Shown here one piece after another: positions 9,702 through 19,209 of a stretch of DNA of 64,000 bases. The notes under the pieces are model-generated. The model did not search any database. It saw only the letters and a program-made list of their open reading frames with translations, and was not told where the DNA came from. The stretch comes from Acidovorax sp. 210-6 (GTDB lineage: Bacteria; Pseudomonadota; Gammaproteobacteria; Burkholderiales; Burkholderiaceae_C), in assembly GCF_010020825.1 (NCBI RefSeq), contig NZ_JAACJE010000001.1, positions 2,914,001 to 2,978,000 on the forward strand, in the 5' to 3' direction. A program made the position numbers and the translations under genes. The stretch's first letter is position 1; each line of letters begins with the position of its first letter.

Positions 9702-10196
9702 GTGAATCACACGCAGCATCGTCCTGGTAAGTCAGCCATCCTCGCGCGCTCTGAGGCACGGGACGGACTGGACGCAGTGTCCTGGGACGAGTTGCGCCGC
9801 CAGGTCGCGGCCATGGCTGCGGGGCTGCGCCGGATGGGCGTCGTCGAAGGTGATCGGGTGGTGGCCTACCTGCCCAATATTCCCGAAACCATCGTGGCCT
9901 TCCTGGCTTGCGCCAGCATCGGCGCGATCTGGTCGATGTGTTCCCCTGACATGGGCACGCACAGCGCGCTGGATCGGGTCCATCAGATAGCGCCCAAGGT
10001 CTTGCTGGCCGTTGACGGCTACCGCTACGGCGGCAAGGTCGTCGCCAACCCTTCCGGCGGCCTGCTCTCCAAGGCCCACCCCCTGGGCGCCACAGGCTTG
10101 GCGCAATGCAACGAACTGGTCGAGCAACCGCGCGGCACGGCCGACGCACGCCAGGTTCAGCCCGCACGCTTGCAGGCGCGACGACCCTGTACCTGA
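9702..10196 (+). pseudogene. Chimera: acetoacetyl-CoA synthetase fragment joined in frame to a thiolase C-terminal fragment
   Basis: Residues 1 to about 109 match an internal N-terminal piece of acetoacetyl-CoA synthetase: [17 protein letters not shown], then [18 protein letters not shown] and [11 protein letters not shown], ending DGYRYGGK. From 10037 the same frame continues as a thiolase C-terminus, [20 protein letters not shown], closely like the thiolase at 42593-43777. The join is at a Tyr-Gly-Gly-Lys stretch (10025-10036) that both parents encode. Near 10160 the thiolase frame is lost: a matching GATTLY piece occurs in another frame at about 10170-10190. Neither parent could be active. 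It is a recombination product, not a functional fusion. Confidence 0.8.
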
Positions 10197-10201
10197 CGCC
10201 C

Positions 10202-10393
10202 ATGCATGCCCAGCGCAAGCTGCTCAAACGGCTGATCGCCAATGTGGGCGCGGCTTTACGCCATGTTCGGGCAATTGCGGAGCAGTTCAGGGGCAGCGAC
10301 CCCTGGGCTGCATTGGTGCGCTACGTCAGCGAGCGCATCGCACCGGGCAGCGGCCCGCAGCCGCCTCCAACGGCGCTCGCAGGGGACGGGTAA
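10202..10393 (+). CDS. Small hypothetical ORF (63 aa), doubtful
   Basis: An open frame beginning ATG at 10202 encodes a basic 63-aa peptide starting MHAQRKLLKRLIANVGAAL. It is the continuation of the shifted thiolase frame. I recognise no family. There is no clear ribosome site. It may simply be open by chance in the debris between the enoyl-CoA hydratase and the ETF-QO gene. Confidence 0.15.
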   Translation: MHAQRKLLKRLIANVGAALRHVRAIAEQFRGSDPWAALVRYVSERIAPGSGPQPPPTALAGDG

Positions 10394-10405
10394 CTGCGGT
10401 TTTTA

Positions 10406-10458
10406 GGTTCAATTGCCTTCCCGCGCTTATGGGTCCTGCGCTGGCAGCTACTGAATCC
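10406..10458. repeat. Dispersed repeat copy A, intergenic
   Basis: Read on the minus strand, the block contains AGTAGCTGCCAGCGC followed by AAGCGCG and ends in an ATTGAACC-like segment. It is a diverged copy of the TAGCTGC(T/C)(T/A)GCGC element seen again at 49082, 49984, 51732 and 60841. It sits just downstream of the ETF-QO stop codon and could form a weak hairpin. Confidence 0.45.
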
Positions 10459-10476
10459 GTAGCGAAGTGCAGCCGC

Positions 10477-12168
10477 TCACATCCCCGCGTAATTCGGCCC
10501 GCCCCCGCCCTCAGGCGTCACCCACACGATGTTCTGCGTCGGGTCCTTGATGTCGCAGGTCTTGCAATGCACGCAGTTCTGCGCATTGATCTGCAGCCGC
10601 TCGGTGTTGTCGTCGTTCTTCACGAACTCGTACACACCCGCCGGGCAGTAGCGGCTTTCGGGACCTGCGTACTTGGCCAGATTGATGTTCACCGGCACGC
10701 TCGCATCCTTGAGCGTCAGGTGCGCGGGCTGGTTCTCCTCATGGTTGGTGTTGCTGATGAACACGCTGCTCAAGCGGTCAAAGGTCAGCTTGCCATCGGG
10801 CTTGGGGTACACGATGGGCTTGCACTCCGCCGCGGGCTTCAAGTACTGGTGATCGGCCTTGTCGCGGTGCAGCGTCCAGGGGATGTGGCCGCGCAGCACG
10901 AACTGCTCGAAGCCGTTCATCAGCGTGGCCGTGGTCAGGCCGTACTTGAACCAGTTCTTGAAGTTGCGGTCCTTGTTCAGTTCGGTGTAGAGCCAGCTTT
11001 TCTCGAAAGCCTCGGGGTACGCTTTCAGTTCGTCGTGCTGGCGGCCTGCGGTGACGGCGTCGTAGATGGCGTCCGCCGCCAGCATGCCGGTCTTGATGGC
11101 GGCATGGCTGCCCTTGATGCGGCCCACGTTCAGGTAACCCGCATCGCAGCCCACGAGCGCGCCGCCCGGGAAGATGGTCTTGGGCAGCGCATTGATGCCG
11201 CTGGCGTTGATGGCGCGTGCGCCGTAGGACAGGCGCTTGGCGGTGATCTCGCCCTTGTCGTTCTCGAAGTAGTAGCGCACGTTCGGGTGCGTCTTCCAGC
11301 GCTGGAACTCCTCGAAGGGGCTCAGGTACGGGTTCTTGTACCCCAGGCCGGTGACGAAGCCCAGGGCCACCTTGTTGTCGTCCAGGTGGTACAGGAAGGC
11401 GCCGCCGTAGGTGTCGTTCTCCATGGGCCAGCCCGCGGTGTGCATCACGAAGCCGGGCTGGTGCTTCTTGGGGTCGATTTCCCACAACTCCTTGACGCCG
11501 ATGCCGAAGCTCTGCGGGTCACGCCCTTCGTCCAGGTGGTATTTGGCGATCAACTGGCGGCCCAGGTGGCCGCGCGCGCCCTCGGCGAACACGGTGTACT
11601 TGCCCAACAGTTCCATGCCCAGCTGGAAGTTCTCGGTCGGCTCGCCGTTCTTGCCGATGCCCATGTTGCCGGTGGCCACGCCCTTCACCGAGCCGTCATC
11701 GTTGTACAGCACCTCGGCGGCGGCGAAGCCGGGGAAGATCTCCACGCCCAGCGCCTCGGCCTGCTCGCCCAGCCACTTGGTCACGTCGCCCAGGCGCACG
11801 ATGTAGTTGCCGTGGTTGTGCGCGAAGGGGGGCAGGAAGACGTTGGGGACGCGAAAGCCCGATTTCTCGGACAGGAAGATGTAGGCGTCGTCGGTGACGG
11901 GCTGGTTCAAGGGGGCGCCCTTGGCCTTCCAGTCGGGGATGAGTTCGGTCAGCGCCTTGGGGTCCATGATGGCGCCCGAGAGGATGTGCGCGCCGGGCTC
12001 GGAGCCTTTTTCCAGCACCACCACCGATACGTCCTGGCCTTTCTCGGCTGCCAGTTGCTTGAGGCGGATCGCGGTGGACAGGCCCGCCGGGCCGCCTCCG
12101 ACCACGACCACGTCGTATTCCATGGATTCGCGCGGGCCGTACTGGGCGAGGATTTCTTCGTTCGTCAT
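10477..12168 (-). CDS. etfD: Electron transfer flavoprotein-ubiquinone oxidoreductase (ETF-QO)
   Basis: 563-aa membrane-associated iron-sulfur flavoprotein that passes electrons from reduced ETF to ubiquinone. The FAD motif VVVVGGGPAGLSTAIRL is at about residues 20-36. GAHILSGAIMDP and the GCDAGYLNVGRIKGSHAA segment are typical. The C-terminal ferredoxin domain carries the 4Fe-4S cysteines in YCPAGVYE and CVHCKTCDIKDPTQNI. The length is normal for the family. It follows etfA by 26 bp as the last gene of an operon running from an MFS transporter and an acyl-CoA dehydrogenase, so the whole electron path from acyl-CoA to quinone is co-transcribed. Confidence 0.97.
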   Translation of the reverse strand: MTNEEILAQYGPRESMEYDVVVVGGGPAGLSTAIRLKQLAAEKGQDVSVVVLEKGSEPGAHILSGAIMDPKALTELIPDWKAKGAPLNQPVTDDAYIFLSEKSGFRVPNVFLPPFAHNHGNYIVRLGDVTKWLGEQAEALGVEIFPGFAAAEVLYNDDGSVKGVATGNMGIGKNGEPTENFQLGMELLGKYTVFAEGARGHLGRQLIAKYHLDEGRDPQSFGIGVKELWEIDPKKHQPGFVMHTAGWPMENDTYGGAFLYHLDDNKVALGFVTGLGYKNPYLSPFEEFQRWKTHPNVRYYFENDKGEITAKRLSYGARAINASGINALPKTIFPGGALVGCDAGYLNVGRIKGSHAAIKTGMLAADAIYDAVTAGRQHDELKAYPEAFEKSWLYTELNKDRNFKNWFKYGLTTATLMNGFEQFVLRGHIPWTLHRDKADHQYLKPAAECKPIVYPKPDGKLTFDRLSSVFISNTNHEENQPAHLTLKDASVPVNINLAKYAGPESRYCPAGVYEFVKNDDNTERLQINAQNCVHCKTCDIKDPTQNIVWVTPEGGGGPNYAGM

Positions 12169-12194
12169 GGGGGGTCCACGGTGACAAGCGCCTC

Positions 12195-13127
12195 TTACAG
12201 CGCCTTGACCAGTTCCGGCACGGCCGCGAACAGGTCGGCCTCCAGCCCGTAGTCGGCCACGCTGAAGATCGGCGCCTCGGGGTCCTTGTTGATCGCCACG
12301 ATCACCTTGGAGTCCTTCATGCCTGCCAAGTGCTGGATGGCGCCCGAGATGCCTGCGGCGATGTACAGCTGCGGCGCGACGATCTTGCCCGTCTGGCCCA
12401 CTTGCAGGTCGTTGGGGGCATAGCCCGCGTCCACCGCTGCGCGGCTGGCGCCGATGGCCGCGCCCAGCTTGTCGGCCAGGGGGGTCATGACTTCGTCGAA
12501 CTTCTCCTTGCTGCCCAGTGCCCGGCCGCCGGAGACGATGATCTTGGCGGCGGTGAGTTCGGGGCGGTCGCTCTTGCTGACTTCGCGGCCCACGAAGCTG
12601 CTCTTGCCTGCGTCGGCGACGGCGGCTGCGGTTTCGACGGCTGCGCTGCCGCCGGTGGCGGCTGCCGGGTCGAAGCCGGTGGTGCGCACGGTGATGACCT
12701 TGGTGGCATCACCGCTTTGCACGGTGGCGATGGCGTTGCCTGCGTAGATGGGGCGCTCGAAGGTGTCGGCGCTGACCACCTTGGTGATGTCGCTGATCTG
12801 GGCCACGTCGAGCTTGGCGGCGACGCGGGGGGCGACGTTCTTGCCGCTGGCGGTGGCGGGGAACAGCAGGTGGCTGTAGTTGCTGGCGATGGCCAGGACT
12901 TGCGCGGCGAGGTTTTCTGCCAGGCCGTCCTTGAGGCTGGCGCCGTCGGCGTGGATGACCTTGGCGACGCCTGCGATTTGTGCGGCGGCAGCGGCTGCGG
13001 CGCCTGCGCCTTCACCGGCTACCAGTACATGCACGTCGCCGCCGCAGGCTGCTGCAGCGGTGACGGTGTTGAGGGTTGCGCCCTTGATGGATGCGTTGTC
13101 GTGTTCAGCAATGACGAGTACGGACAT
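12195..13127 (-). CDS. etfA: Electron transfer flavoprotein alpha subunit
   Basis: 310-aa FAD-binding subunit of ETF. The C-terminal FAD domain shows [13 protein letters not shown], then [20 protein letters not shown] and [19 protein letters not shown], all classic EtfA signatures. It starts one base after the etfB stop. It receives electrons from acyl-CoA dehydrogenases such as the one encoded at 13979 and hands them to ETF-QO. Confidence 0.97.
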   Translation of the reverse strand: MSVLVIAEHDNASIKGATLNTVTAAAACGGDVHVLVAGEGAGAAAAAAAQIAGVAKVIHADGASLKDGLAENLAAQVLAIASNYSHLLFPATASGKNVAPRVAAKLDVAQISDITKVVSADTFERPIYAGNAIATVQSGDATKVITVRTTGFDPAAATGGSAAVETAAAVADAGKSSFVGREVSKSDRPELTAAKIIVSGGRALGSKEKFDEVMTPLADKLGAAIGASRAAVDAGYAPNDLQVGQTGKIVAPQLYIAAGISGAIQHLAGMKDSKVIVAINKDPEAPIFSVADYGLEADLFAAVPELVKAL

Positions 13128-13877
13128 TCAGATCACCTTCGCTTCGTTCTTGAGTTTTTCGAACAGGGCGGCCACGTCGGCCACCTTCACGCCTGCGCCG
13201 CGCTTGGGCGGTTCGCTGACCTTGAGGGTCTTGAGGCGCGGGGCGACGTCCACGCCCAGATCCTCGGGCTTGAAGGTGTCAAGCTGCTTCTTCTTGGCCT
13301 TCATGATGTTGGGCAGGGTGACGTAGCGCGGCTCGTTCAGGCGCAGGTCGGCGGTAACGACGGCGGGCAGGGTGATGGAGAGGGTTTCGAGGCCGCTGTC
13401 CACTTCGCGGGTGACGGTGGCCTTGCCGTCGGCCACTTCCACCTTGCTGGCGAAGGTGGCCTGGGGCAGGTCGGTGAGGGCGGCGAGCATCTGGCCGACC
13501 TGGTTGTCGTCGCTGTCGATGGCCTGTTTGCCCAGGAAGATGAGGCCGGGCTGTTCCTTGTCCACCAGGGCCTTGAGCAGCTTGGCGATGGCCAGGGGCT
13601 GCAGTTCGGCGTCGGATTCGACGAGGATGCCGCGGTCGGCGCCGATGGCCATGGCGGTGCGCAGGGTTTCCTGGCACTTGGCGTCGCCGCAGGAGACGGC
13701 GATGACTTCGGTGACGGCGCCCTTTTCTTTCAGGCGCACGGCTTCTTCGACGGCGATTTCGTCGAAGGGGTTCATGCTCATCTTCACGTTGGCGATGTCC
13801 ACGCCCGTGCCGTCGCTCTTGACGCGCACTTTGATGTCCTTATCGACTACCCGCTTGACTGGGACGAGAATTTTCAT
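13128..13877 (-). CDS. etfB: Electron transfer flavoprotein beta subunit
   Basis: 249-aa AMP-binding ETF subunit starting [20 protein letters not shown]. The family segment [18 protein letters not shown] is near residue 36, and the ETF-beta signature [19 protein letters not shown] is near residue 140. An AAGGAAACCCTCCC ribosome region precedes the ATG. It is directly followed by etfA and preceded, about 100 bp away, by an acyl-CoA dehydrogenase gene in the same orientation. Confidence 0.97.
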   Translation of the reverse strand: MKILVPVKRVVDKDIKVRVKSDGTGVDIANVKMSMNPFDEIAVEEAVRLKEKGAVTEVIAVSCGDAKCQETLRTAMAIGADRGILVESDAELQPLAIAKLLKALVDKEQPGLIFLGKQAIDSDDNQVGQMLAALTDLPQATFASKVEVADGKATVTREVDSGLETLSITLPAVVTADLRLNEPRYVTLPNIMKAKKKQLDTFKPEDLGVDVAPRLKTLKVSEPPKRGAGVKVADVAALFEKLKNEAKVI

Positions 13878-13978
13878 GGGAGGGTTTCCTTTCGGGATTC
13901 AAGCTACCAGGGGCACGGTTTGTTGTTCGCGCGCGGCAACGTCGTAGCCGTCCTGGTCGTTCATCTTTTCTTTCACGC

Positions 13979-15760
13979 TCAGAGTTGATCGTCCGCCAGG
14001 GCCAGCGTGCTGTCTGCGCCATGCATGACGATGTCGCGCAGCATCGGCGCCTGCACCAGGACGTGCGCAGCGTAATGGCTGGCCGTGGCGCGCTTGGCAC
14101 CGAGAAAGCCCGCGTCGCCCGCACCCGCCGTGAGCTGCGCCGTGGCGGCCTCGGCCATGCGCGCCGACAGCCAGCCGCCGATCACGGTGCCCGCCAGCCG
14201 CAGGAAGGGCACGGCGCCCGCCGCGCACTGCGCGGGTTGAGCGTCGTGGGCCAGCAGCCAGTCGGTCGCCTCTTGCAGCGCACGGGCCGAAGCCGCCAGG
14301 GCACTGCCGATCTGCGCCAGCACGGCATCGGGCGCCTCGGCCAGTCGGCGCGCATCGCCGTCGATGCGGAACAGCAGCGCCTTCAGCGTGCGCCCGCCCT
14401 CGCGTGCCAGCTTGCGGCCGATCAGATCGTTCGCCTGGATGCCCGTGGTGCCTTCGTAGATGGTCGTGATGCGCGCGTCGCGCATGTGCTGCGAAGCGCC
14501 GGTTTCCTCGACGTAGCCCATGCCGCCATGCACCTGTACGCCATCGGACGTGATGCCCTGCGCGCTGTCGGTACACCAGCCCTTGACCACCGGTATCAGC
14601 AGGCCGACCAGAGCCTGCGCCTGCGCGCGCTCCTGCGCGTCGGCGTGGCCTGCGGCGCGGTCCATCTGGCCCGCACAGAAGTAGGCCAGCGCGCGCATGG
14701 CCTCGGTGCGGGCCTTCATGTCCATCAGCATGCGCCGAACGTCCGGGTGGCCTGCGATGGCGGTGCTGCCACTGAGCAGCGGCTTGCCCTGCACCCGCTC
14801 CAGCGCGTAGGCACGCGCACGCTGGTAGGCGCGCTCGGAGATGCCCACGCCTTCCAGGCCCACGTTCAGCCGTGCGTGGTTCATCATGGTGAACATGCAG
14901 GCCAGCCCCTGGTTCGGCTCGCCGACCAGATAGCCGATGGCACCGCCGCCGTCGCCAAAGCTCATCGACGCCGTGGGGCTGCCGTGGATGCCCATCTTGT
15001 GCTCGATGGAAGTGCAGGCCAGGTCGTTGTGTTCGCCCAGGGTGCCGTCGTCGTTGATCAGGAACTTCGGGCACAGGAACAGCGAGATCCCCTTCACGCC
15101 CGGCGGCGCATCGGGCAGGCGCGCCAGCACGAGGTGGACGATGTTCTCGGCCATGTCGTGCTCACCCCAGGTGATGAAGATCTTGTTGCCGCTGACGCGG
15201 TAGTGGTCGCCCTCGGGTACGGCGCGGCTGCGCAGCGCGGCCAGGTCGGAGCCTGCCTGGGGCTCTGTGAGGTTCATGGTGCCCGTCCAGCGGCCTTCGA
15301 CCATGGGCGCCAGGAAGCGGCGCTGGAGTGCGTCGCTGCCATGGTGCGCAATGGCTTCCACCGCGCCCAGCGTGAGCATCTGGCACAGGCTGAACGCGAG
15401 GTTGGACGACTTCCACATCTCCAGCACGGCGGTGGACACCAGCGTGGGCAGGCCCTGGCCGCCCCATTCGGTGGCAGCGGGCATGCCGTTCCAGCCGTTC
15501 TCGCAGAAGCTGGCCCAGGCATCGCGAAAGCCGTCGGCGGGCGTGACCTGACCATCGTGCCAGCGCGCTCCTTGCACGTCGCCGGGGCGGTTCAGCGGGT
15601 CCAGCACGCCAGCGGCGTAGTTGGCTGCCTCCTGCAGGATGGCTTCGACCAGATCGGGCGTGGTTTCTTCATAGCCGGGCTGGGCGCAGATCGCGTCCAG
15701 GCCGCCGACCTCCTTCATCGTGAACAGCATTTCGCGCAAGGGCGCGGTGTAGACAGACAT
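13979..15760 (-). CDS. Acyl-CoA dehydrogenase, long form with C-terminal extension
   Basis: 593-aa FAD-dependent acyl-CoA dehydrogenase of the long (about 590 aa) DmdC-like group. Core motifs are LTEPQAGSDLAALRSRA (FAD/substrate loop), KIFITWGEHD, VHGGMGYVEE and the catalytic Glu region IYEGTTGIQANDLIGRK. About 130 extra C-terminal residues follow the core, as in this subfamily. I chose the ATG at 15760 (MSVYTAPL), where the conserved N-terminus begins; an in-frame TTG at 15784 would only add eight residues. It lies in an operon with its electron acceptors EtfBA and ETF-QO. The substrate is unknown. Confidence 0.93.
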   Translation of the reverse strand: MSVYTAPLREMLFTMKEVGGLDAICAQPGYEETTPDLVEAILQEAANYAAGVLDPLNRPGDVQGARWHDGQVTPADGFRDAWASFCENGWNGMPAATEWGGQGLPTLVSTAVLEMWKSSNLAFSLCQMLTLGAVEAIAHHGSDALQRRFLAPMVEGRWTGTMNLTEPQAGSDLAALRSRAVPEGDHYRVSGNKIFITWGEHDMAENIVHLVLARLPDAPPGVKGISLFLCPKFLINDDGTLGEHNDLACTSIEHKMGIHGSPTASMSFGDGGGAIGYLVGEPNQGLACMFTMMNHARLNVGLEGVGISERAYQRARAYALERVQGKPLLSGSTAIAGHPDVRRMLMDMKARTEAMRALAYFCAGQMDRAAGHADAQERAQAQALVGLLIPVVKGWCTDSAQGITSDGVQVHGGMGYVEETGASQHMRDARITTIYEGTTGIQANDLIGRKLAREGGRTLKALLFRIDGDARRLAEAPDAVLAQIGSALAASARALQEATDWLLAHDAQPAQCAAGAVPFLRLAGTVIGGWLSARMAEAATAQLTAGAGDAGFLGAKRATASHYAAHVLVQAPMLRDIVMHGADSTLALADDQL

Positions 15761-15784
15761 AGTGAATTCCCATAGTGATGACAA

Positions 15785-17152
15785 TCAGGCGCTTTCCGGG
15801 GTCAGCTGCGACGGACGCAGTTCTCGTGCAGTCTCTTGCGGAGCCGCCAACGTAGGGCCGCCGTGCTTGATGAACGCCAGGGCGATGGCACCGAGGACTC
15901 CGAAACCGCCAATCACCACGAAGTTCTGCTCCAGCGGCAGTTCCAGCGCGACGATCTGGCCGATCAGCAGCGGCGCAGCGATCGCGCCCAGGCGCCCTAC
16001 GCCGGAGGCCATGCCGATACCGGTCGAGCGGATGGACATCGGGTAAAACTGCCCGCAGAAGGCATAGGCCACCAGTTGCGCGCCGGTGGTGCAGGCGCCG
16101 ACCGCGCCGATGATCAGGTAACGCACCTCGGTCGAGGTCTGGAAGGTCATCAGGTACAGCAGCACGCCGCCCAGCGCATACATCGCCACCAGCACCCACT
16201 TGATGTTGAACTTGTCGGCGAGCCACCCGCCGCCCACGGCACCGACGATGGCACCCACGTTCAGCGCGATGACGAAGCTGAGGGCAGACCCCAGGCTGTA
16301 GCCAGCCATCGCCATCAGCTTGGTCAGCCAACTGCTGAGCGCATAGACCATAAACAGGCCCGAGAAGAAGGCGACCCAGAACAGCACCGTGCTCAGACCC
16401 CGCCCGTCCTGGAACAGGCGAGCAACAGGCGCACCCGCCACGCGGTCGGCAGAGGGCACGACAAACTGCGTGCCCGCCGGGTACTTGACCCCTGGCTGGA
16501 GACTATGGGCCACTTCGGCCAATTCGTCGTTGCGTTGGCGCGAGATCAGGTAGGTCATGGACTCCGGCACGAACTTGAGGACGAACGGAATCAGCAGCAC
16601 GGGCACCCCCGCTGCGATGAACACGGCCTGCCAGCCGTACTCGCCGATCAACTGCTTGCCCAACACTGCGGCCAGGATGCCGCCCAGTGCATAGCCCGAG
16701 GTCATCAGCGCCGTCATCAGGCTGCGGATCTTCTTGGGCGAGTACTCGACCATCTGCGCCACGATGACCGGCAGCACGCCACCAATCCCCAGGCCCGCGA
16801 TGAAGCGCACCACGCTGAAACTGACGGGGTCCTTGGTGAACCCAGTGGCTGCAGTGAATACGCTGAACAGCATGATGCCGATGGAGAGGGCCCAGCGTCG
16901 GCCGATGCGGTCCGACAGCGTGCCCAGAAGCATGGCGCCGAACATCATGCCGAACAAGGCCGAGCTGGCCATGAAGCCAGCGGTTGATGCGTTCACGCCC
17001 ATCTGCTGCATGATGGACGGCAGGGCGATGCCGACCACGGCGATGTCATAGCCGTCGATGATGAGAATCAGCAGGCACCACAAAAGTACCTTGACATGAA
17101 AGCCGTTGAATTTGGCCTCGTCGGCGAGCGTCTGCATATCGATCTGGTGCAT
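15785..17152 (-). CDS. MFS transporter, aromatic acid:H+ symporter (AAHS)-like
   Basis: 455-aa twelve-helix major facilitator. The helix-1 motif LLILIIDGYDIAVVGIALP and the loop 2-3 motif GTLSDRIGRRWAL are characteristic of the AAHS family (PcaK, BenK), where the DGYD Asp is needed for transport. I chose the ATG at 17152 (MHQIDMQTL), preceded by AAGGAGACAAAC; the frame is open upstream but gives a basic, non-conserved leader. It is first in the operon with the acyl-CoA dehydrogenase and ETF genes (24-bp gap), so it likely imports the acid whose CoA ester is oxidised there. Confidence 0.92.
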   Translation of the reverse strand: MHQIDMQTLADEAKFNGFHVKVLLWCLLILIIDGYDIAVVGIALPSIMQQMGVNASTAGFMASSALFGMMFGAMLLGTLSDRIGRRWALSIGIMLFSVFTAATGFTKDPVSFSVVRFIAGLGIGGVLPVIVAQMVEYSPKKIRSLMTALMTSGYALGGILAAVLGKQLIGEYGWQAVFIAAGVPVLLIPFVLKFVPESMTYLISRQRNDELAEVAHSLQPGVKYPAGTQFVVPSADRVAGAPVARLFQDGRGLSTVLFWVAFFSGLFMVYALSSWLTKLMAMAGYSLGSALSFVIALNVGAIVGAVGGGWLADKFNIKWVLVAMYALGGVLLYLMTFQTSTEVRYLIIGAVGACTTGAQLVAYAFCGQFYPMSIRSTGIGMASGVGRLGAIAAPLLIGQIVALELPLEQNFVVIGGFGVLGAIALAFIKHGGPTLAAPQETARELRPSQLTPESA

Positions 17153-17480
17153 GTTTGTCTCCTTTATTTGGCTGGCCCTGGATCGTGGATGCAGCGGTCG
17201 TCGCCGCACCGCTCCATATCGTCCGGAGCACGCAAGGAATCGTAGGTTCCGGTGCTGCGAGCCGCGATGACGAAACACCCCGATCAAATGACCAACGGCC
17301 CCTTTCTGAGAACTTTTCAAGGCCTCCGTAGCAGGAGAACCTAGAAGGCGAGATGTCGAACTGCAGGCTAATGTGGAGTAATGAGTCCCAGCGCATCCGG
17401 TGCGTGCTCATCCGTACGACTCTAGGCAATTCGTCTGGCGAAATAGCGCAGTTGTCTTCCCGCGCGACGGCGACGATATG
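17153..17480. other. 328-bp intergenic region upstream of the MFS operon
   Basis: No gene is supported here. It separates the MFS gene start from the end of the chemoreceptor gene, both on the minus strand, and should hold the MFS operon promoter. I see no convincing -10/-35 pair, terminator or G(G/A)TACC array in it. Confidence 0.5.
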
Positions 17481-19106
17481 CTATGTCTCAAAAGTAGCGA
17501 CCAACTGCGCCAAACGGCGCGACTGGTCATTGAGCGCCCGCGAAACAGCAGCCTCCTCCTCCACCAATGCAGCATTCTGCTGGGTGGCCTGCTCTATTTC
17601 GTTGAGCGAGCGCGCGATGTCCTGCACGGTGTCCTTTTGGGCAACTGCGACGCAGGAAATCGACTGGATGGCCTCGGTCACATCCTGAACCGAAGCGACG
17701 ATGCCGTTCATGCGAGACGCCGCATCCTGCGCCAGCGCCCCCCCAGACGCCACACTGCTGACGGAAGCATCGATCAACCTCTTGATGTCATCGGCAGCCG
17801 ATGCCGAGCGGCGAGCCAGACTCCGAACCTCTTCCGCCACCACAGCGAATCCACGCCCCTGCTCGCCCGCGCGTGCCGCCTCGACGGCAGCATTGAGGGC
17901 CAGGATATTGGTCTGAAAGGCGATCCCGTCAATGATGCCGATGATCTCCTTGATCCGTTGTGCCTTCGCGTTGATTTCCCGCATGCTCAGCATCACCTGG
18001 TCGACGATCTCACGGCCCTCCCCGGCCGCGCCAGCGGCACTGCGGACCATCTCGTCGGCTTGGCGGGCGGACGATGCCGAATCGGATACCGCACTGGACA
18101 GCATGTTCATGGAGGCAGTAGTGAGCTGCAGTTGGCTCGCCACCGTTTCGGTGCGCCGTGATAAATCCGCATTGCCTGCGGCCACCTCATCCGAAGCTGT
18201 TTCGATAGCTGCGGCACTCGTGACCACGTCGCCAACCAAGCGGCCAAGAGAAGCCTGCATCTGCGCCAAGGCATCCATCAAGGCAACAATCTCAGTGCTC
18301 CCCTGGCCTCGGGGGATATTGGCCGTGAGGTCGCCCCTGGCCACCCGCTTCGCGATCGACACTGCCCTACTCAAAGGCCTCGCGATACCGCGTGCAATGA
18401 TCCACGCCGCAGTGACCCCGATCAGGGTTGCCACCACGGCAATCCCAAGCTGCACCACGCGAGCCAGCGATGCCGTTCGCTCAGCCTCGGCATAGCGGGA
18501 GCGCCCGGCAGCCGTGCTCGCGTCCACGGCAGCGTCCACGCTTCGCGCCCACTCGTCGAAGCTCATTTTCACGTTGGCAGTGAACCCACCAACCAGCACG
18601 GTATCAATTTCGGCACTGCCATCCGCCGGCAGCACGGCCTTGCGAGTCAGGACCTGATCGACAAACTCCAGTGCGGACTCGGAATCCGCTACCTTGTCCA
18701 TCACTTGAGCCAGTCCGGGAACATCAAGAAATCGACCGGTTGCCCCTGACAATGCGCTCTTGGCCTGGCCGTATTCTTCGCGCGCACGGCGGACGGCCTG
18801 GATATAGAACTCGGCATCATCCTGCTGGGTCGCCAAAATCACCGACAGCGCATTGATGTAGATGCCGTCAATGCTTTTGCGCATCTGGGCCGCCTGGGCT
18901 GCGACGTCGGTGTAGGACGTCAGCGCTAGCCGCGAATCTCGCTGCATGGCGTGCATCTGCCAGAACGTGACGAGAGTACTGCCGATCAGCAATGACAGCA
19001 CCAGCCCGAATCCCAGTGCCAGGCCAGCCGCAACGCCTCTCCTGCTCCAGGTGCGCGGCTTGCTCCGCCAATTGACGGACGGCAGCCACGCAGCCAACTG
19101 ACTCAT
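17481..19106 (-). CDS. Methyl-accepting chemotaxis protein
   Basis: 541-aa inner-membrane chemoreceptor. Transmembrane helix 1 is at about residues 26-50, a periplasmic sensor of about 160 residues follows, helix 2 is near 213-236 (VVQLGIAVVATLIGVTAAWI), then a HAMP domain and the signalling domain. The conserved hairpin tip reads IDGIAFQTNILALNAAVEAA then RAGEQGRGFAVVAEEVRSLA, where CheA/CheW bind. It lies among uptake and degradation genes, so it probably steers cells toward the substrate of the island; the ligand is unknown. Confidence 0.95.
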   Translation of the reverse strand: MSQLAAWLPSVNWRSKPRTWSRRGVAAGLALGFGLVLSLLIGSTLVTFWQMHAMQRDSRLALTSYTDVAAQAAQMRKSIDGIYINALSVILATQQDDAEFYIQAVRRAREEYGQAKSALSGATGRFLDVPGLAQVMDKVADSESALEFVDQVLTRKAVLPADGSAEIDTVLVGGFTANVKMSFDEWARSVDAAVDASTAAGRSRYAEAERTASLARVVQLGIAVVATLIGVTAAWIIARGIARPLSRAVSIAKRVARGDLTANIPRGQGSTEIVALMDALAQMQASLGRLVGDVVTSAAAIETASDEVAAGNADLSRRTETVASQLQLTTASMNMLSSAVSDSASSARQADEMVRSAAGAAGEGREIVDQVMLSMREINAKAQRIKEIIGIIDGIAFQTNILALNAAVEAARAGEQGRGFAVVAEEVRSLARRSASAADDIKRLIDASVSSVASGGALAQDAASRMNGIVASVQDVTEAIQSISCVAVAQKDTVQDIARSLNEIEQATQQNAALVEEEAAVSRALNDQSRRLAQLVATFET

Positions 19107-19209
19107 AGACAGTCCCCCAAATCGCCACAGTTCGTGGCACTAAAAATAGACAATGGAACGCTACTGCTGGATCCGGCTCTGGAGCTCGCAACTCAGACGC
19201 AACCGTCTG

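Noticed and set aside
9701-9713. GTGTGAATCACAC, resembling a CRP site
   Set aside because: CRP sites have TGTGA and TCACA separated by six bases; here only one base separates them, and the downstream gene is broken.
12330-13988. Long plus-strand frame over etfA and etfB
   Set aside because: Gly/Asp-rich shadow; EtfA and EtfB motifs are complete on the other strand.
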